DNA of 64,000 nucleotides from Fontibacterium abundans (GTDB lineage: Bacteria; Pseudomonadota; Alphaproteobacteria; Pelagibacterales; Pelagibacteraceae): the NCBI GenBank assembly GCA_965235095.1, contig OZ249405.1. One strand, given 5' to 3'. The notes beneath the pieces were generated by a model. It saw only the letters and a program-made list of their open reading frames with translations, did not search any database and was not told where the DNA came from. Made by a program: the position numbers and the translations under genes. This document shows, in pieces, positions 26,281 to 34,783 of the stretch. Every line of letters begins with the position of its first letter. Position 1 is the stretch's first letter.

Positions 26281-26982
26281 ATGGTTTCGGTTATTAAGTA
26301 TAAAGATCTAGGCGGAGCTGACCATGGCTGGTTAAAAGCAAAACATCATTTTAGTTTTGCATCTTATTACAATCCTAAAAGAATGGGTTTTGGTACAATT
26401 CGAGTTATTAATGACGATATTATAAAAGCTAAAAAAGGCTTTGATCCACACCAACATAACGACATGGAAATTATCACTTATGTTCGCTCCGGCGCAATCA
26501 CTCATACAGACAATCAAAATAACGAAGGCAGAACTGAGGCCGGAGATATTCAGGTTATGAGTGCAGGCACAGGAGTTATTCATTCAGAGTATAATTTAGA
26601 AGATAAAGAAACAAATATTTATCAGATCTGGATTAATCCTAACAAAACTGGAGTTAAACCTAGATGGGAAGCAAAACAATTTCCAAAAGATCCTGTTAAA
26701 AATAAGCTTAATCTTTTAGTTTCTGGATTTGGAAAAAATTACAAAGAAGGAACATTAGGAATTTACCAAGATGCTTATATTTATGGTGGAAAAATAAATA
26801 AAGGGGATGAAATTATTTATAATATTAAACATCAGGCTTATTTATTATGCTCTTATGGAAGCGTTAGTTTAGATGAAAAAGTATTAGAAAAAGGAGATGC
26901 TGCTGAAATTTTAGGTATTAATGAATTTAAAATTAAAGCCAACGAAGATTGTGAAGTTTTAGTAATAGATGCTCCAAAATAA
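26281..26982 (+). CDS. Pirin family protein (bicupin)
   Basis: Pirins are bicupin proteins that bind iron. YhhW-type members show quercetin dioxygenase activity in vitro, but physiological roles are mostly unknown. The N-terminal cupin holds GFDPHQHNDMEIITYV and later GTGVIHSEYN, giving the three-histidine, one-glutamate metal site. The C-terminal cupin lacks metal ligands, as usual. The 233-residue protein starts 6 nt after typA. It is convergent with the SMR transporter across 11 bp. Confidence 0.92.
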   Translation: MVSVIKYKDLGGADHGWLKAKHHFSFASYYNPKRMGFGTIRVINDDIIKAKKGFDPHQHNDMEIITYVRSGAITHTDNQNNEGRTEAGDIQVMSAGTGVIHSEYNLEDKETNIYQIWINPNKTGVKPRWEAKQFPKDPVKNKLNLLVSGFGKNYKEGTLGIYQDAYIYGGKINKGDEIIYNIKHQAYLLCSYGSVSLDEKVLEKGDAAEILGINEFKIKANEDCEVLVIDAPK

Positions 26983-26993
26983 AAATTATTATA

Positions 26994-27317
26994 TTAAGCA
27001 ACTTTAAGAAATATAACTCCAAGAACGATTAAAGATACTCCAATCCACCTTAAAAGAATTGACGGATCATTAAAGAACAAAACTCCAATAATAAAAGTTC
27101 CAGCAGCTCCAATTCCAGTCCACACAGCATAAGCTGTTCCGATAGATATTCCTTTAAGAGAAAGCCATAATAAAATACCGCTTATGGTCATAGATAAAAC
27201 TGAAATAATAGGTCCTAATACTTTATATGATGGAATAGCTGATAGCTTTAATCCAAGGGGCCATCCAATTTCAAAAATGCCTGCAACAATAAGATAAATC
27301 CAGTGAGTTGTAGTCAT
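26994..27317 (-). CDS. Small multidrug resistance family transporter, SugE/Gdx type
   Basis: SMR proteins are dual-topology dimers with four membrane helices, matching this 107-residue sequence. The first helix has GIFEIGWPLGLKLS, with the central glutamate that couples protons to substrate. The block ISIGTAYAVWTGIGAAGTFI is diagnostic. The Trp after Glu-Ile-Gly resembles the SugE/Gdx branch, which exports guanidinium, more than EmrE. I see no guanidine riboswitch in the short upstream region, which also serves tRNA-Ser on the other strand. Confidence 0.88.
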   Translation of the reverse strand: MTTTHWIYLIVAGIFEIGWPLGLKLSAIPSYKVLGPIISVLSMTISGILLWLSLKGISIGTAYAVWTGIGAAGTFIIGVLFFNDPSILLRWIGVSLIVLGVIFLKVA

Positions 27318-27362
27318 ATATCAAAGCAGGTATATCCTTATTTATAAAAATTATCAAAATTA

Positions 27363-27456
27363 GGAGAGATGGCCGAGAGGCTGAAGGCGGCGGTTTGCTA
27401 AACCGTTATACGATTGAAAAGTCGTATCGAGGGTTCGAATCCCTCTCTCTCCGCCA
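27363..27456 (+). tRNA. tRNA-Ser (GCU anticodon)
   Basis: The 94-nt gene folds as a class II tRNA. The acceptor GGAGAGA pairs with TCTCTCC, the anticodon stem-loop CGGTTTGCTAAACCG places GCT in the anticodon, a long variable arm follows, and GAGGGTTCGAATCCCTC forms the T arm. The discriminator is G and the CCA is encoded. It reads AGC and AGU serine codons. A coding sequence begins only 5 nt after the CCA. Confidence 0.97.
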
Positions 27457-27461
27457 AAGAT

Positions 27462-28205
27462 ATGAATGATATTCTTAGTATAAGCGAAATAGTTTCTAAA
27501 TCTTTTTCTTACATATTTAAAGATATTAAAAAAATATTTAGAGAAAGTTTTTTTACTGTTTTATTCCTTACAATAATTTTTAATGCTTTGTATTTTTTAG
27601 TTTTAAAAAGTATCGCAACTAAATTTACATTTTTTATTATTTTCGCTCTTATGGGATTGGTTATCAGTACAATTGGTTATAAAGTTCATAGAGATATTTT
27701 GTTAAATCAAACTATATTTAATCCATTGTTTAAAATGTTTGACTTAAATAATATTAAATATCTATTCTATAGTACCTTAATTTCTTCTTTAGCATTAAGT
27801 CCTGCTTTTTTTAAATATTATTTAGATAGAAATGAAATTAGCACTATGTTTGGAGTTGACAGTAGGTACCTTGCGTTATTATTAATCCCAACTATTTATC
27901 TAGCTTTTAAATTAATTTTAATTTTACCAAAAATATCTTTAAATAAATCAATTAGTATTTTTTCAGGAAAAGAATTTAATGATTTTTCTGGAAAATTATT
28001 TGTAATATTTTTAATTATTACTCTAGCTTTTATTTTGCCCACCTACTTAATTTTTGCAGTACAAGTATATTTATTGGAGAATATGCAAGGTTTTTATAAA
28101 TTTTTAAAACCTTTTTTTGATTTTATGTCTTTTTTTGTTTCTTATCTAAATTATGCTGCAGTTTTTGCAGCATTATCTTATTCTTATAAGGTAACTAAAA
28201 AATAA
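27462..28205 (+). CDS. Hypothetical integral membrane protein
   Basis: I do not recognise this family. The 247-residue protein has about six hydrophobic helices, near residues 30-50, 54-72, 101-116, 137-158, 177-202 and 218-241. The N-terminus is a short amphipathic lysine-rich helix (SKSFSYIFKDIKKIF) and a basic loop follows helix 2. It has no cysteine-rich or catalytic motif. The ATG lies 5 nt after the tRNA-Ser CCA, so the message must come from the tRNA transcript or be leaderless. A frame start inside the tRNA was rejected. It ends directly against the convergent slt gene. Confidence 0.8.
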   Translation: MNDILSISEIVSKSFSYIFKDIKKIFRESFFTVLFLTIIFNALYFLVLKSIATKFTFFIIFALMGLVISTIGYKVHRDILLNQTIFNPLFKMFDLNNIKYLFYSTLISSLALSPAFFKYYLDRNEISTMFGVDSRYLALLLIPTIYLAFKLILILPKISLNKSISIFSGKEFNDFSGKLFVIFLIITLAFILPTYLIFAVQVYLLENMQGFYKFLKPFFDFMSFFVSYLNYAAVFAALSYSYKVTKK

Positions 28206-30557
28206 TTATCGATATAAAATTTTTTCAATTTTATTGGTAGCGTTTCCTGGGTCATTTAAATATTCATATACGTTTATATTTTCACTAACCCTTTGCACAT
28301 AATTTCTTGTTTCATGGAATGGTATAAGTTCAATAAAATCAATTGCATCAATCTGTTTTCTTCTTGGATCACCATATGTCTTAATCCATTTTTCAACACG
28401 ATGAGGACCAGCATTATAGGCTGCAAACGCCAGATAGTGAGAGCCAAAAAGATCATCAAGATCTGAAATATAATATGAGCCAAGTGCTAAGTTGTAGTCT
28501 TTATTCTTTGTTAATTTTTCTCTAGAAAATTCAACGTTGGTTACTTTGCTTAACAATCTTGCTGTTGCCGGCATAATTTGCATTAAACCTTTTGCACCAA
28601 CTCTAGAGTTCGCAGAAGTATCAAATTCACTTTCTTGTCTTATTAAAGCTAAAATAACAGAACTATCTAATATCTTTTGGTTTTTTACCTGTTTAGGAAC
28701 TTCTATTCTTGGAAAACTTATTTCTAAAAAGTTTAAATTTTTATAAGAAGCATTCTTTGCAATTTGTATTGCAAAATCTAATCTTTCGATTTCTTGTGCT
28801 AACACACCTGCCATTGAGATTTCTTCAAAGGTTCTGTTTTGTTCAACATCACCAAGATGTCTCAATATATCCTTTGTATATCTAGATCTATTTAACTCCT
28901 TCAATACGATAACTGATTTTGCTAGAGGGTTACTTTTTTTAAATTCTTCATATTTATCTTCACTAAATTTAAAATTATTATTTATTGAAAATCTTTTTTC
29001 ATTTAATTCTATATGTGAAAGTTGACCATAAAATGTGGCTCCATATTGAGAACCCGTTCTAAACCATGTGTTTGATTGATTTGTTTGACCTAATTTTTTA
29101 TACGTTCTTCCAATCCAATAAGCCGCTCTTGCTTTAGATATCGGATAAGAAACCGCCGCATTCATTTTTAAAAAATGATTAAGAGCTAAATCTGCTTGAT
29201 TAGTAAAACTTAAAGCAAGCCAACCAAGATGCCATTCAATTTCAGCATAATCTGCACCTTCATTTAATCTGTGATCTTTTAAAATTTCGTATGCTACTTT
29301 ATATTCTTTGTCTGAAATCTTATCTCTTGCAACTGATAGTCTTTCTTTAGCCAGATATTCATTTCTCATCAAAGAGTCTGATGCACTTTGATTCATTAGA
29401 GTTAGCGCATCATCAAATCTTGCTTTCTTTCTTCGCCATTTAATTCTGTCATAAATTAAACCAGGATCTTCTTTTAAAGATTGTGGTACTTGAGATATTA
29501 AATTATCAGCTGATCTTTTAGTAAATAGCGCGGCCCTAGCATTATATAATTTTTGATAATCAGGATTTAAATAATATATCGTATCTTTTAAATCTTTATA
29601 TTTTGCTTCATAAGCGAAATAATCTGCTCTTAAAACGTAGTCCTGATGAGTTAAAAACTTTTTAAATATTTTTGAGAAATATTTTAGATCATTCTTACTT
29701 AACTCAGCATCTTTAAAACCATCTTTAACTAAGTTTCTAGCTTTTTCAGTTTGATTATTTTCTAAAAACGCCTCTGCTAATCTCAATCTACCAAAACCAC
29801 TTAGAGGAGGGTTGTTACTAAAATATTCTATAATTGAAGAAGGTGAATTGTTATCAAAGTTAATTTTGTGTTCTGCTAGATATTTTATACGATTTATTCT
29901 TGGCCAATCTTTATGGTTTTTTATAAACGCAATATATTCATTAAAGCTTGCTCCACTTTGAGTATCGATTAAATACATCCAATTTACGAGCGTATAAATT
30001 GTTTTGTCTTGCATTTTTTGCGCGTCTGATAATGCTAATTTCCATTGTTTTCTATCTACATAATTAAAAACAACTTTTGTTATTTCAAAATCTTTATCAC
30101 TAAGAGTTTTTGTTGCTAAAGCACCCTTAGGTTCGGGAGTAAAAACTTTAAAGTCACTAGGTTTTACCTTTGGAACTACGTCTTTAGTACCGTCAGCTTT
30201 TTCGATATCCTTTTTTTTAATTTCTTTTGTTTCTTTAGGTTTAGGTATTTCTTGTTTTTTTTCAGGTATTTTTTTTTCTTTAACCTCTTTAACTTCTTTA
30301 ACTTCCTTTTTCGGCTCTTCTTTTTTTTGACTTTTTTCTTCCTGGATTAAAACTTCTTCTTTAGGTTTTAGGATTGGTTGTTCTTTTTTTTTATTTTTTG
30401 TTAAATTGTCTAAAAACTTGGATGTTTTTGATGAATACGCTGAGCTATCTATAAATTTTTCAGGTTTTAATTTTGGAGGTATATTTTTTGCGTATGCAGA
30501 AAAACTCATACCCAATAGCAAAAATAAATTAACAATTACAACAAATTTAAAGTTCAT
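28206..30557 (-). CDS. slt: Soluble lytic murein transglycosylase
   Basis: Slt cleaves the glycan strands of peptidoglycan, producing 1,6-anhydro ends. A signal peptide of about 23 residues ends in SFSAYA. Residues 55-120 are a Lys/Glu/Pro-rich low-complexity linker. A long alpha-helical superhelix follows, and the C-terminal catalytic domain has LIRQESEFDTSANSRVGAKG (catalytic glutamate near 642), GLMQIMPATA and AFAAYNAGPHRVEKW. The 783-residue length is somewhat more than typical Slt70 because of the linker. It is periplasmic and divergent from dapA. Confidence 0.94.
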   Translation of the reverse strand: MNFKFVVIVNLFLLLGMSFSAYAKNIPPKLKPEKFIDSSAYSSKTSKFLDNLTKNKKKEQPILKPKEEVLIQEEKSQKKEEPKKEVKEVKEVKEKKIPEKKQEIPKPKETKEIKKKDIEKADGTKDVVPKVKPSDFKVFTPEPKGALATKTLSDKDFEITKVVFNYVDRKQWKLALSDAQKMQDKTIYTLVNWMYLIDTQSGASFNEYIAFIKNHKDWPRINRIKYLAEHKINFDNNSPSSIIEYFSNNPPLSGFGRLRLAEAFLENNQTEKARNLVKDGFKDAELSKNDLKYFSKIFKKFLTHQDYVLRADYFAYEAKYKDLKDTIYYLNPDYQKLYNARAALFTKRSADNLISQVPQSLKEDPGLIYDRIKWRRKKARFDDALTLMNQSASDSLMRNEYLAKERLSVARDKISDKEYKVAYEILKDHRLNEGADYAEIEWHLGWLALSFTNQADLALNHFLKMNAAVSYPISKARAAYWIGRTYKKLGQTNQSNTWFRTGSQYGATFYGQLSHIELNEKRFSINNNFKFSEDKYEEFKKSNPLAKSVIVLKELNRSRYTKDILRHLGDVEQNRTFEEISMAGVLAQEIERLDFAIQIAKNASYKNLNFLEISFPRIEVPKQVKNQKILDSSVILALIRQESEFDTSANSRVGAKGLMQIMPATARLLSKVTNVEFSREKLTKNKDYNLALGSYYISDLDDLFGSHYLAFAAYNAGPHRVEKWIKTYGDPRRKQIDAIDFIELIPFHETRNYVQRVSENINVYEYLNDPGNATNKIEKILYR

Positions 30558-30587
30558 TTAATTTTATTATTTAAAAAAACAGTGTAT

Positions 30588-30607
30588 TATAAAAAAGCTT
30601 TTTTATA
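30588..30607. repeat. 20-bp perfect palindrome centred on AAGCTT in slt/dapA gap
   Basis: A perfect palindrome, TATAAAAAAGCTTTTTTATA, fills a third of the 62-bp gap between divergent slt and dapA. On the plus strand it overlaps a -10-like TATTAT (30585-30590), so it could be an operator controlling one or both genes. As RNA it would form a U-rich hairpin. The AT-rich background makes chance possible, but a symmetry of ten bases per arm is long. Confidence 0.45.
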
Positions 30608-30619
30608 GATATTTATATA

Positions 30620-31504
30620 ATGTTTAAAGGATCATTTACCGCTCTTATTACACCATTTAAAAACAATCGATTAGATAGAGCTGCTTACGTTAAACTAATT
30701 CATCATCAAATTGATAATGGTACAAACGGTTTGGTACCTGGAGGTACAACAGGAGAATCTCCAACCTTAAGTCATGCTGAACATAGAGAAATAATTAAAA
30801 TTTGCGTGCGTGAATCAAAAGGTAGAATTCCTATTATGGCTGGAACAGGATCAAATTCTACAGAAGAAGCAATTCATTTAACAAGATTTGCAGAAAAAGC
30901 AGGAGCAAACGCAGCATTGATTGTAACTCCTTATTATAACAAACCAACACAGGAAGGTTTGTATCAACATTATAAAGCAATTAATAATAAATGCGGAATA
31001 CCAATTTTCATTTATAATATTCCAGGTCGTTCAGTAATTGACATGAGTGTTGATACGATGGCTCGTTTGTTTGAGCTTAAAAATATTACAGGCGTAAAAG
31101 ATGCGACTGGCGATCTTAATAGAGCCGTTCAACAAAGAAAAAAATTAGGAAAAGATTTTATTCAATTTACTGGAGAAGATTTAAATGCGTTAGAATTTAA
31201 ATTAAGAGGTGGGGTAGGCTGTATATCCGTTACAGCAAATGTTGCTCCTAGACTTTGTTCCGAAATGCAAACTTTATTAGATTACAAAACAGACAAGCTT
31301 ATTTTTCAAAGAGCAAAAGAAATTAATAAAATTTTGAAACCTTTGCATGATTTAATGTTTATCGAAACAAATCCAGCGCCAGTTAAATATGCGGTTAGTT
31401 TACTAGGATTATGTTCAAAAGATTTACGTTTACCAATGGTCACAGTTAGTAAGAAAAACCAAATTAGAATTAAGAATTTATTAAAAAAACTTTCATTAAT
31501 TTAA
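30620..31504 (+). CDS. dapA: 4-hydroxy-tetrahydrodipicolinate synthase
   Basis: DapA condenses pyruvate with aspartate semialdehyde, the first step toward lysine and meso-diaminopimelate. The motifs are GLVPGGTTGESPTLSHAEH, ALIVTPYYNKPTQEGLYQHY (with the relay tyrosine) and the Schiff-base lysine K160 in GVKDATGDL. The 294-residue length is standard. It heads a long rightward run (smpB, folK, rsh, pyrE and others) in an order typical of Alphaproteobacteria. Confidence 0.97.
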   Translation: MFKGSFTALITPFKNNRLDRAAYVKLIHHQIDNGTNGLVPGGTTGESPTLSHAEHREIIKICVRESKGRIPIMAGTGSNSTEEAIHLTRFAEKAGANAALIVTPYYNKPTQEGLYQHYKAINNKCGIPIFIYNIPGRSVIDMSVDTMARLFELKNITGVKDATGDLNRAVQQRKKLGKDFIQFTGEDLNALEFKLRGGVGCISVTANVAPRLCSEMQTLLDYKTDKLIFQRAKEINKILKPLHDLMFIETNPAPVKYAVSLLGLCSKDLRLPMVTVSKKNQIRIKNLLKKLSLI

Positions 31505-31507
31505 TTA

Positions 31508-31975
31508 ATGAAAAAAGATGAAGGCAATTATCAGGTAGTTGCAAATAACAGAAAAGCTAGTTTTAATTATTTTCTTTTAGAATCAATTGAGGCTGGGATT
31601 GTTTTATTAGGTTCTGAGGTTAAATCTTTACGTTTAGGAAAGGGTAATATTGCAGAATCGTATGCTGCAGATTTAGGTGGTGAGCTGTTTTTACAAAATT
31701 CTTACATTCCTGAATATAATCAATCTTCCTATAATAATCATGACCCAAGAAGACTCAGAAAGTTATTATTAAGCAAAAAACAAATTAACAAGATTATTGG
31801 AAAGATTAATCAAGAGGGATTAACTGTTGTTCCTGTAAGGATGTATTTTAATCATAAAGGAATAGCTAAAGTTCAAATTGCTATTGCTAAAGGTAAGAAA
31901 CAACATGACAAACGTCACACTAAAAAAGCAAGAGACTGGGAAAGAGAAAAATCAAGAGTTTTTAGAAAAAGTTAA
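31508..31975 (+). CDS. smpB: SsrA-binding protein SmpB
   Basis: SmpB binds tmRNA and brings it to stalled ribosomes for trans-translation. The 155 residues carry FLLESIEAGIVLLGSEVKSL, GELFLQNSYIPEY, VPVRMYFNHKGIAKVQIA and the basic tail KGKKQHDKRHTKKARDWERE, which is disordered until it enters the mRNA channel. It starts 3 nt after dapA. The tmRNA gene itself was not found in this window. Confidence 0.97.
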   Translation: MKKDEGNYQVVANNRKASFNYFLLESIEAGIVLLGSEVKSLRLGKGNIAESYAADLGGELFLQNSYIPEYNQSSYNNHDPRRLRKLLLSKKQINKIIGKINQEGLTVVPVRMYFNHKGIAKVQIAIAKGKKQHDKRHTKKARDWEREKSRVFRKS

Positions 31976-31977
31976 TT

Positions 31978-32481
31978 ATGATTCTTCTTTCTCTAGGTTC
32001 AAATCTCGCTTCAAAGTTTGGCGACAGTAAAAAAACTTTACTAAAATGTTATGAATTTTTTAATAATAGCGATATCAAAATATTAAAAAAATCTAGCTTT
32101 TACGAGAGTGTTGCAGTTCCAAACAAATTGGACCCAAAATTTATTAATAGCGTTATATCTGTTGAGACAAAATTTTCAGCAGAAGAGCTAATTAAATATA
32201 TTCTTAATGTGGAGGAAAAATTTGATCGAAAGCGTGAACAAATTAATGCACCAAGAACATGCGATATAGACATTGTGGATTTTAATGGCGAAATAATAAA
32301 TATTTTTAATAAAAATATTTCTCTAGAAATTCCTCATCCACGCTTAGAGCAAAGAAGTTTTGTTTTATATCCAATTAGAGAAATTGATAAAAATTGGAAA
32401 AGCCCACTATCGGGAAAAAAAATAGATCAATTGATTGAAAATTTAGACGCTGAAACTAAGAAGAACATTACAATTATATAA
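31978..32481 (+). CDS. folK: 2-amino-4-hydroxy-6-hydroxymethyldihydropteridine pyrophosphokinase
   Basis: FolK transfers pyrophosphate from ATP to the pterin precursor of dihydrofolate. The start ILLSLGSNLASKFGDSKK, the central FYESVAVPNKLDPKFINSV, the metal-binding RTCDIDIVDFNGE and LEIPHPRLEQRSFVLYPIRE are the family motifs. The 167-residue length is normal. It stands 2 nt after smpB. In related genomes rpoZ often lies between folK and rsh. Here rsh begins 21 nt after the folK stop. Confidence 0.94.
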   Translation: MILLSLGSNLASKFGDSKKTLLKCYEFFNNSDIKILKKSSFYESVAVPNKLDPKFINSVISVETKFSAEELIKYILNVEEKFDRKREQINAPRTCDIDIVDFNGEIINIFNKNISLEIPHPRLEQRSFVLYPIREIDKNWKSPLSGKKIDQLIENLDAETKKNITII

Positions 32482-32502
32482 AATTTTGATATATTTTTGT
32501 TC

Positions 32503-34221
32503 ATGCTTAATCAGCAAGAACTCTTAGACAAAGTTAAGGTTTATAATAACTACATAGACGAAAATGTTGTTAAAAAAGCCTATGATTTTGCGTTTGATGT
32601 TCATAAAAATCAAAAAAGACTTTCTGGAGATCCGTACATCTCACATCCAATTGCAGTTGCTGCAATTTTGTGTGATTTAAAAGTAGATACAGCCACCATT
32701 ACCACAGCTTTGTTGCACGATACTATTGAAGATACAGAAGCAACATATAGCGAAGTAAATAAATTATTTGGAAAAGAAATAGCTGATCTTGTTGAAGGGG
32801 TTACAAAAATTTCAAGATTAGAAGACAAGTCAAAAGAGTATTCTGTTGCTGAAAATTTTAGAAAATTAATACTAGCAACATCAAAAGATATTAGAGTTTT
32901 ACTAGTTAAGCTTGCAGACAGACTTCATAACATGCGTACCATCAGTAATATTACCAATCCTGACAAAAGATTAAGAATAGCAAAAGAAACTATGGAAATT
33001 TATTCTCCATTGGCTGAAAGAATGGGGATGCATAATTTTCGTGATGAACTTGAAGATTTAGCTTTTAATGTTTTAAATCCAGACGCTAGAAAATTAATCA
33101 CTGATCGTATAATTTTTAACAAAGAAAGTTTAGGAGTTACTTTTTCAGATATTTCAGAAAAAATTTTAAAGTTATTAGAAGGAAAAGATATTAAAGCTAA
33201 GGTAACAGGTAGAGAAAAAACCCCTTTTTCAATTTGGAGAAAAATACAAAGCAAGAGAATTTCTTTAGAACAAATTACAGATATTGTCGGTTTTAGAGTT
33301 ATACTCGACAATGTTGATATGTGTTATCGCGCGCTGGGCATTTTTCATACGGAATGGTCAATGGTTCCTGGAAGATTTAAAGATTATATTTCTGTTCCAA
33401 AATCTAATAATTATAAATCAATTCATACTTCGGTAATTGGCCCAAAAAGACAAAAAATAGAAATCCAAATCAGAACCCAAGAAATGCATGAGTTTGCAGA
33501 AAGAGGAGTGGCTGCTCATTGGAATTATAAAGCTAATGAAAAAGTAAGCGATAATACTCTCAAAGATTATAACTGGTTAAAAGATTTAGTAGAGATGTTG
33601 GAGAGCGGTGAAAATCCAGAACATTTTTTTGAATATACAAAACTTCAATTATTCCAGGATCAGGTTTTTTGTTTTACACCAAAAGGCGCTCTTATTCGTT
33701 TACCAGCAAATGCCACACCTATTGATTTTGCTTATGCTGTGCATACAGAAATTGGAGATAAATGTATTGGTTGCAAGATTAATGGAAAGGAATCTCCGTT
33801 ACAAAGTATTCTTCAAAATGGCGATGAAGTTCAAATTATTACATCTTCTAAACCGTCACCTTCAATGTACTGGTCATCAATTGCAAAAACAGGAAAAGCT
33901 AGAGCCGCCGTTAGAAGATATTGGAGTTTAAGAAACACAGATAAATCTGAAGAAAAGGCCTACGACACAAGTTTATGGGTTCTTTTAAGTCACAAAGCAG
34001 GAACTTTGGGTGAAGTATGTACTATGATAGGAAAGCATAAATGCAATATTTCTAACGTAGAGTTAGTCGATAAAAAAGATGATTTTATAAGTTTCATTTT
34101 TGATTTAGAGATTAAAAACTTAAAAGATTTTACTAATTTAGTTTCAGAGATCAAACAACAAGGAATAAATTTTAAAATTATAAGAAATAGAAAAGCAAAT
34201 GCTGACAGAAAAAAAAACTAA
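32503..34221 (+). CDS. rsh: Bifunctional (p)ppGpp synthetase/hydrolase, compact RSH
   Basis: RSH proteins make and destroy (p)ppGpp during starvation. The hydrolase HD domain has SHPIAVAAIL and LLHDTIEDT. The synthetase has DIVGFRVILDNVD, and RFKDYI, an RxKD form typical of bifunctional enzymes. TGS begins near residue 386 and ACT near 489. Only about 40 residues separate them, against roughly 150 usually, so most of the helical and zinc-finger region is absent. The total is 572 residues, against more than 700 normally. I chose the ATG two codons after a TTG. The 3' end overlaps pyrE by 23 bp. Confidence 0.95.
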   Translation: MLNQQELLDKVKVYNNYIDENVVKKAYDFAFDVHKNQKRLSGDPYISHPIAVAAILCDLKVDTATITTALLHDTIEDTEATYSEVNKLFGKEIADLVEGVTKISRLEDKSKEYSVAENFRKLILATSKDIRVLLVKLADRLHNMRTISNITNPDKRLRIAKETMEIYSPLAERMGMHNFRDELEDLAFNVLNPDARKLITDRIIFNKESLGVTFSDISEKILKLLEGKDIKAKVTGREKTPFSIWRKIQSKRISLEQITDIVGFRVILDNVDMCYRALGIFHTEWSMVPGRFKDYISVPKSNNYKSIHTSVIGPKRQKIEIQIRTQEMHEFAERGVAAHWNYKANEKVSDNTLKDYNWLKDLVEMLESGENPEHFFEYTKLQLFQDQVFCFTPKGALIRLPANATPIDFAYAVHTEIGDKCIGCKINGKESPLQSILQNGDEVQIITSSKPSPSMYWSSIAKTGKARAAVRRYWSLRNTDKSEEKAYDTSLWVLLSHKAGTLGEVCTMIGKHKCNISNVELVDKKDDFISFIFDLEIKNLKDFTNLVSEIKQQGINFKIIRNRKANADRKKN

Positions 34222-34783
34222 AGAAATTTTTGTAAAAACTAAAGCGCTATTACAAGGGCATTTTATTTTATCATCGGGCTTGAGAAGCGAACAATATCTG
34301 CAATGTGCAAAATTATTAATGCATCCAAAACAATCAGAATTAATTTGTAAATCTCTTGCGCAGAAAATAAAGAAAGTTTTTAAAAAAATTGATTTAGTTG
34401 TAGCACCAGCAATGGGAGGTATTATTGTTGGGTATGAAGTTGCTAGACATTTAAAAGTTCCTTCAATTTTTACAGAGAGAGTTGATGGAGAATTTCAGTT
34501 AAGACGTGGTTTTGAAATTAAAGCAGGAGCAAAAGTTTTAATTGTGGAAGATGTTATTACAACAGGAAAATCAAGCATGGAATGTGCAAAAGTAATTAAA
34601 AAACATAAAGGACATGTTGTCGGATTTGCATGCATTGTAGATCGATCTAATAATCAAAGTTCGATTAATGCAAAAATTGTTTCGCAAATTACCTTTGATA
34701 TTCCAACCTATCGCGAAGATAAAATTCCTAATAAATTAAAATCTATTCCAGCAATAAAGCCAGGTAGTAGAAATTTAGTCTAA
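34199..34783 (+). CDS. pyrE: Orotate phosphoribosyltransferase
   Basis: PyrE joins orotate to phosphoribosyl pyrophosphate, giving OMP in pyrimidine synthesis. The PRPP-binding motif is VLIVEDVITTGKSS. LLQGHFILSSGLRSEQYLQC at the N-terminus forms the orotate side, and APAMGGIIVGYEVAR is the second conserved loop. The 194-residue length is that of alphaproteobacterial PyrE. The start lies 23 bp inside rsh in another frame, so translation is probably coupled. Confidence 0.95.
   Translation: MLTEKKTKEIFVKTKALLQGHFILSSGLRSEQYLQCAKLLMHPKQSELICKSLAQKIKKVFKKIDLVVAPAMGGIIVGYEVARHLKVPSIFTERVDGEFQLRRGFEIKAGAKVLIVEDVITTGKSSMECAKVIKKHKGHVVGFACIVDRSNNQSSINAKIVSQITFDIPTYREDKIPNKLKSIPAIKPGSRNLV

Noticed and set aside
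27414..27461. In-frame extension of the membrane protein gene into tRNA-Ser
   Set aside because: The extra 16 codons are the T arm and acceptor of a well-folded tRNA. The ATG after the CCA is the credible start.
33608..33931. 107-codon same-strand frame inside rsh
   Set aside because: It overlaps the TGS region of rsh in another frame, and its composition is that of a shifted reading. The rsh frame is fully conserved here.
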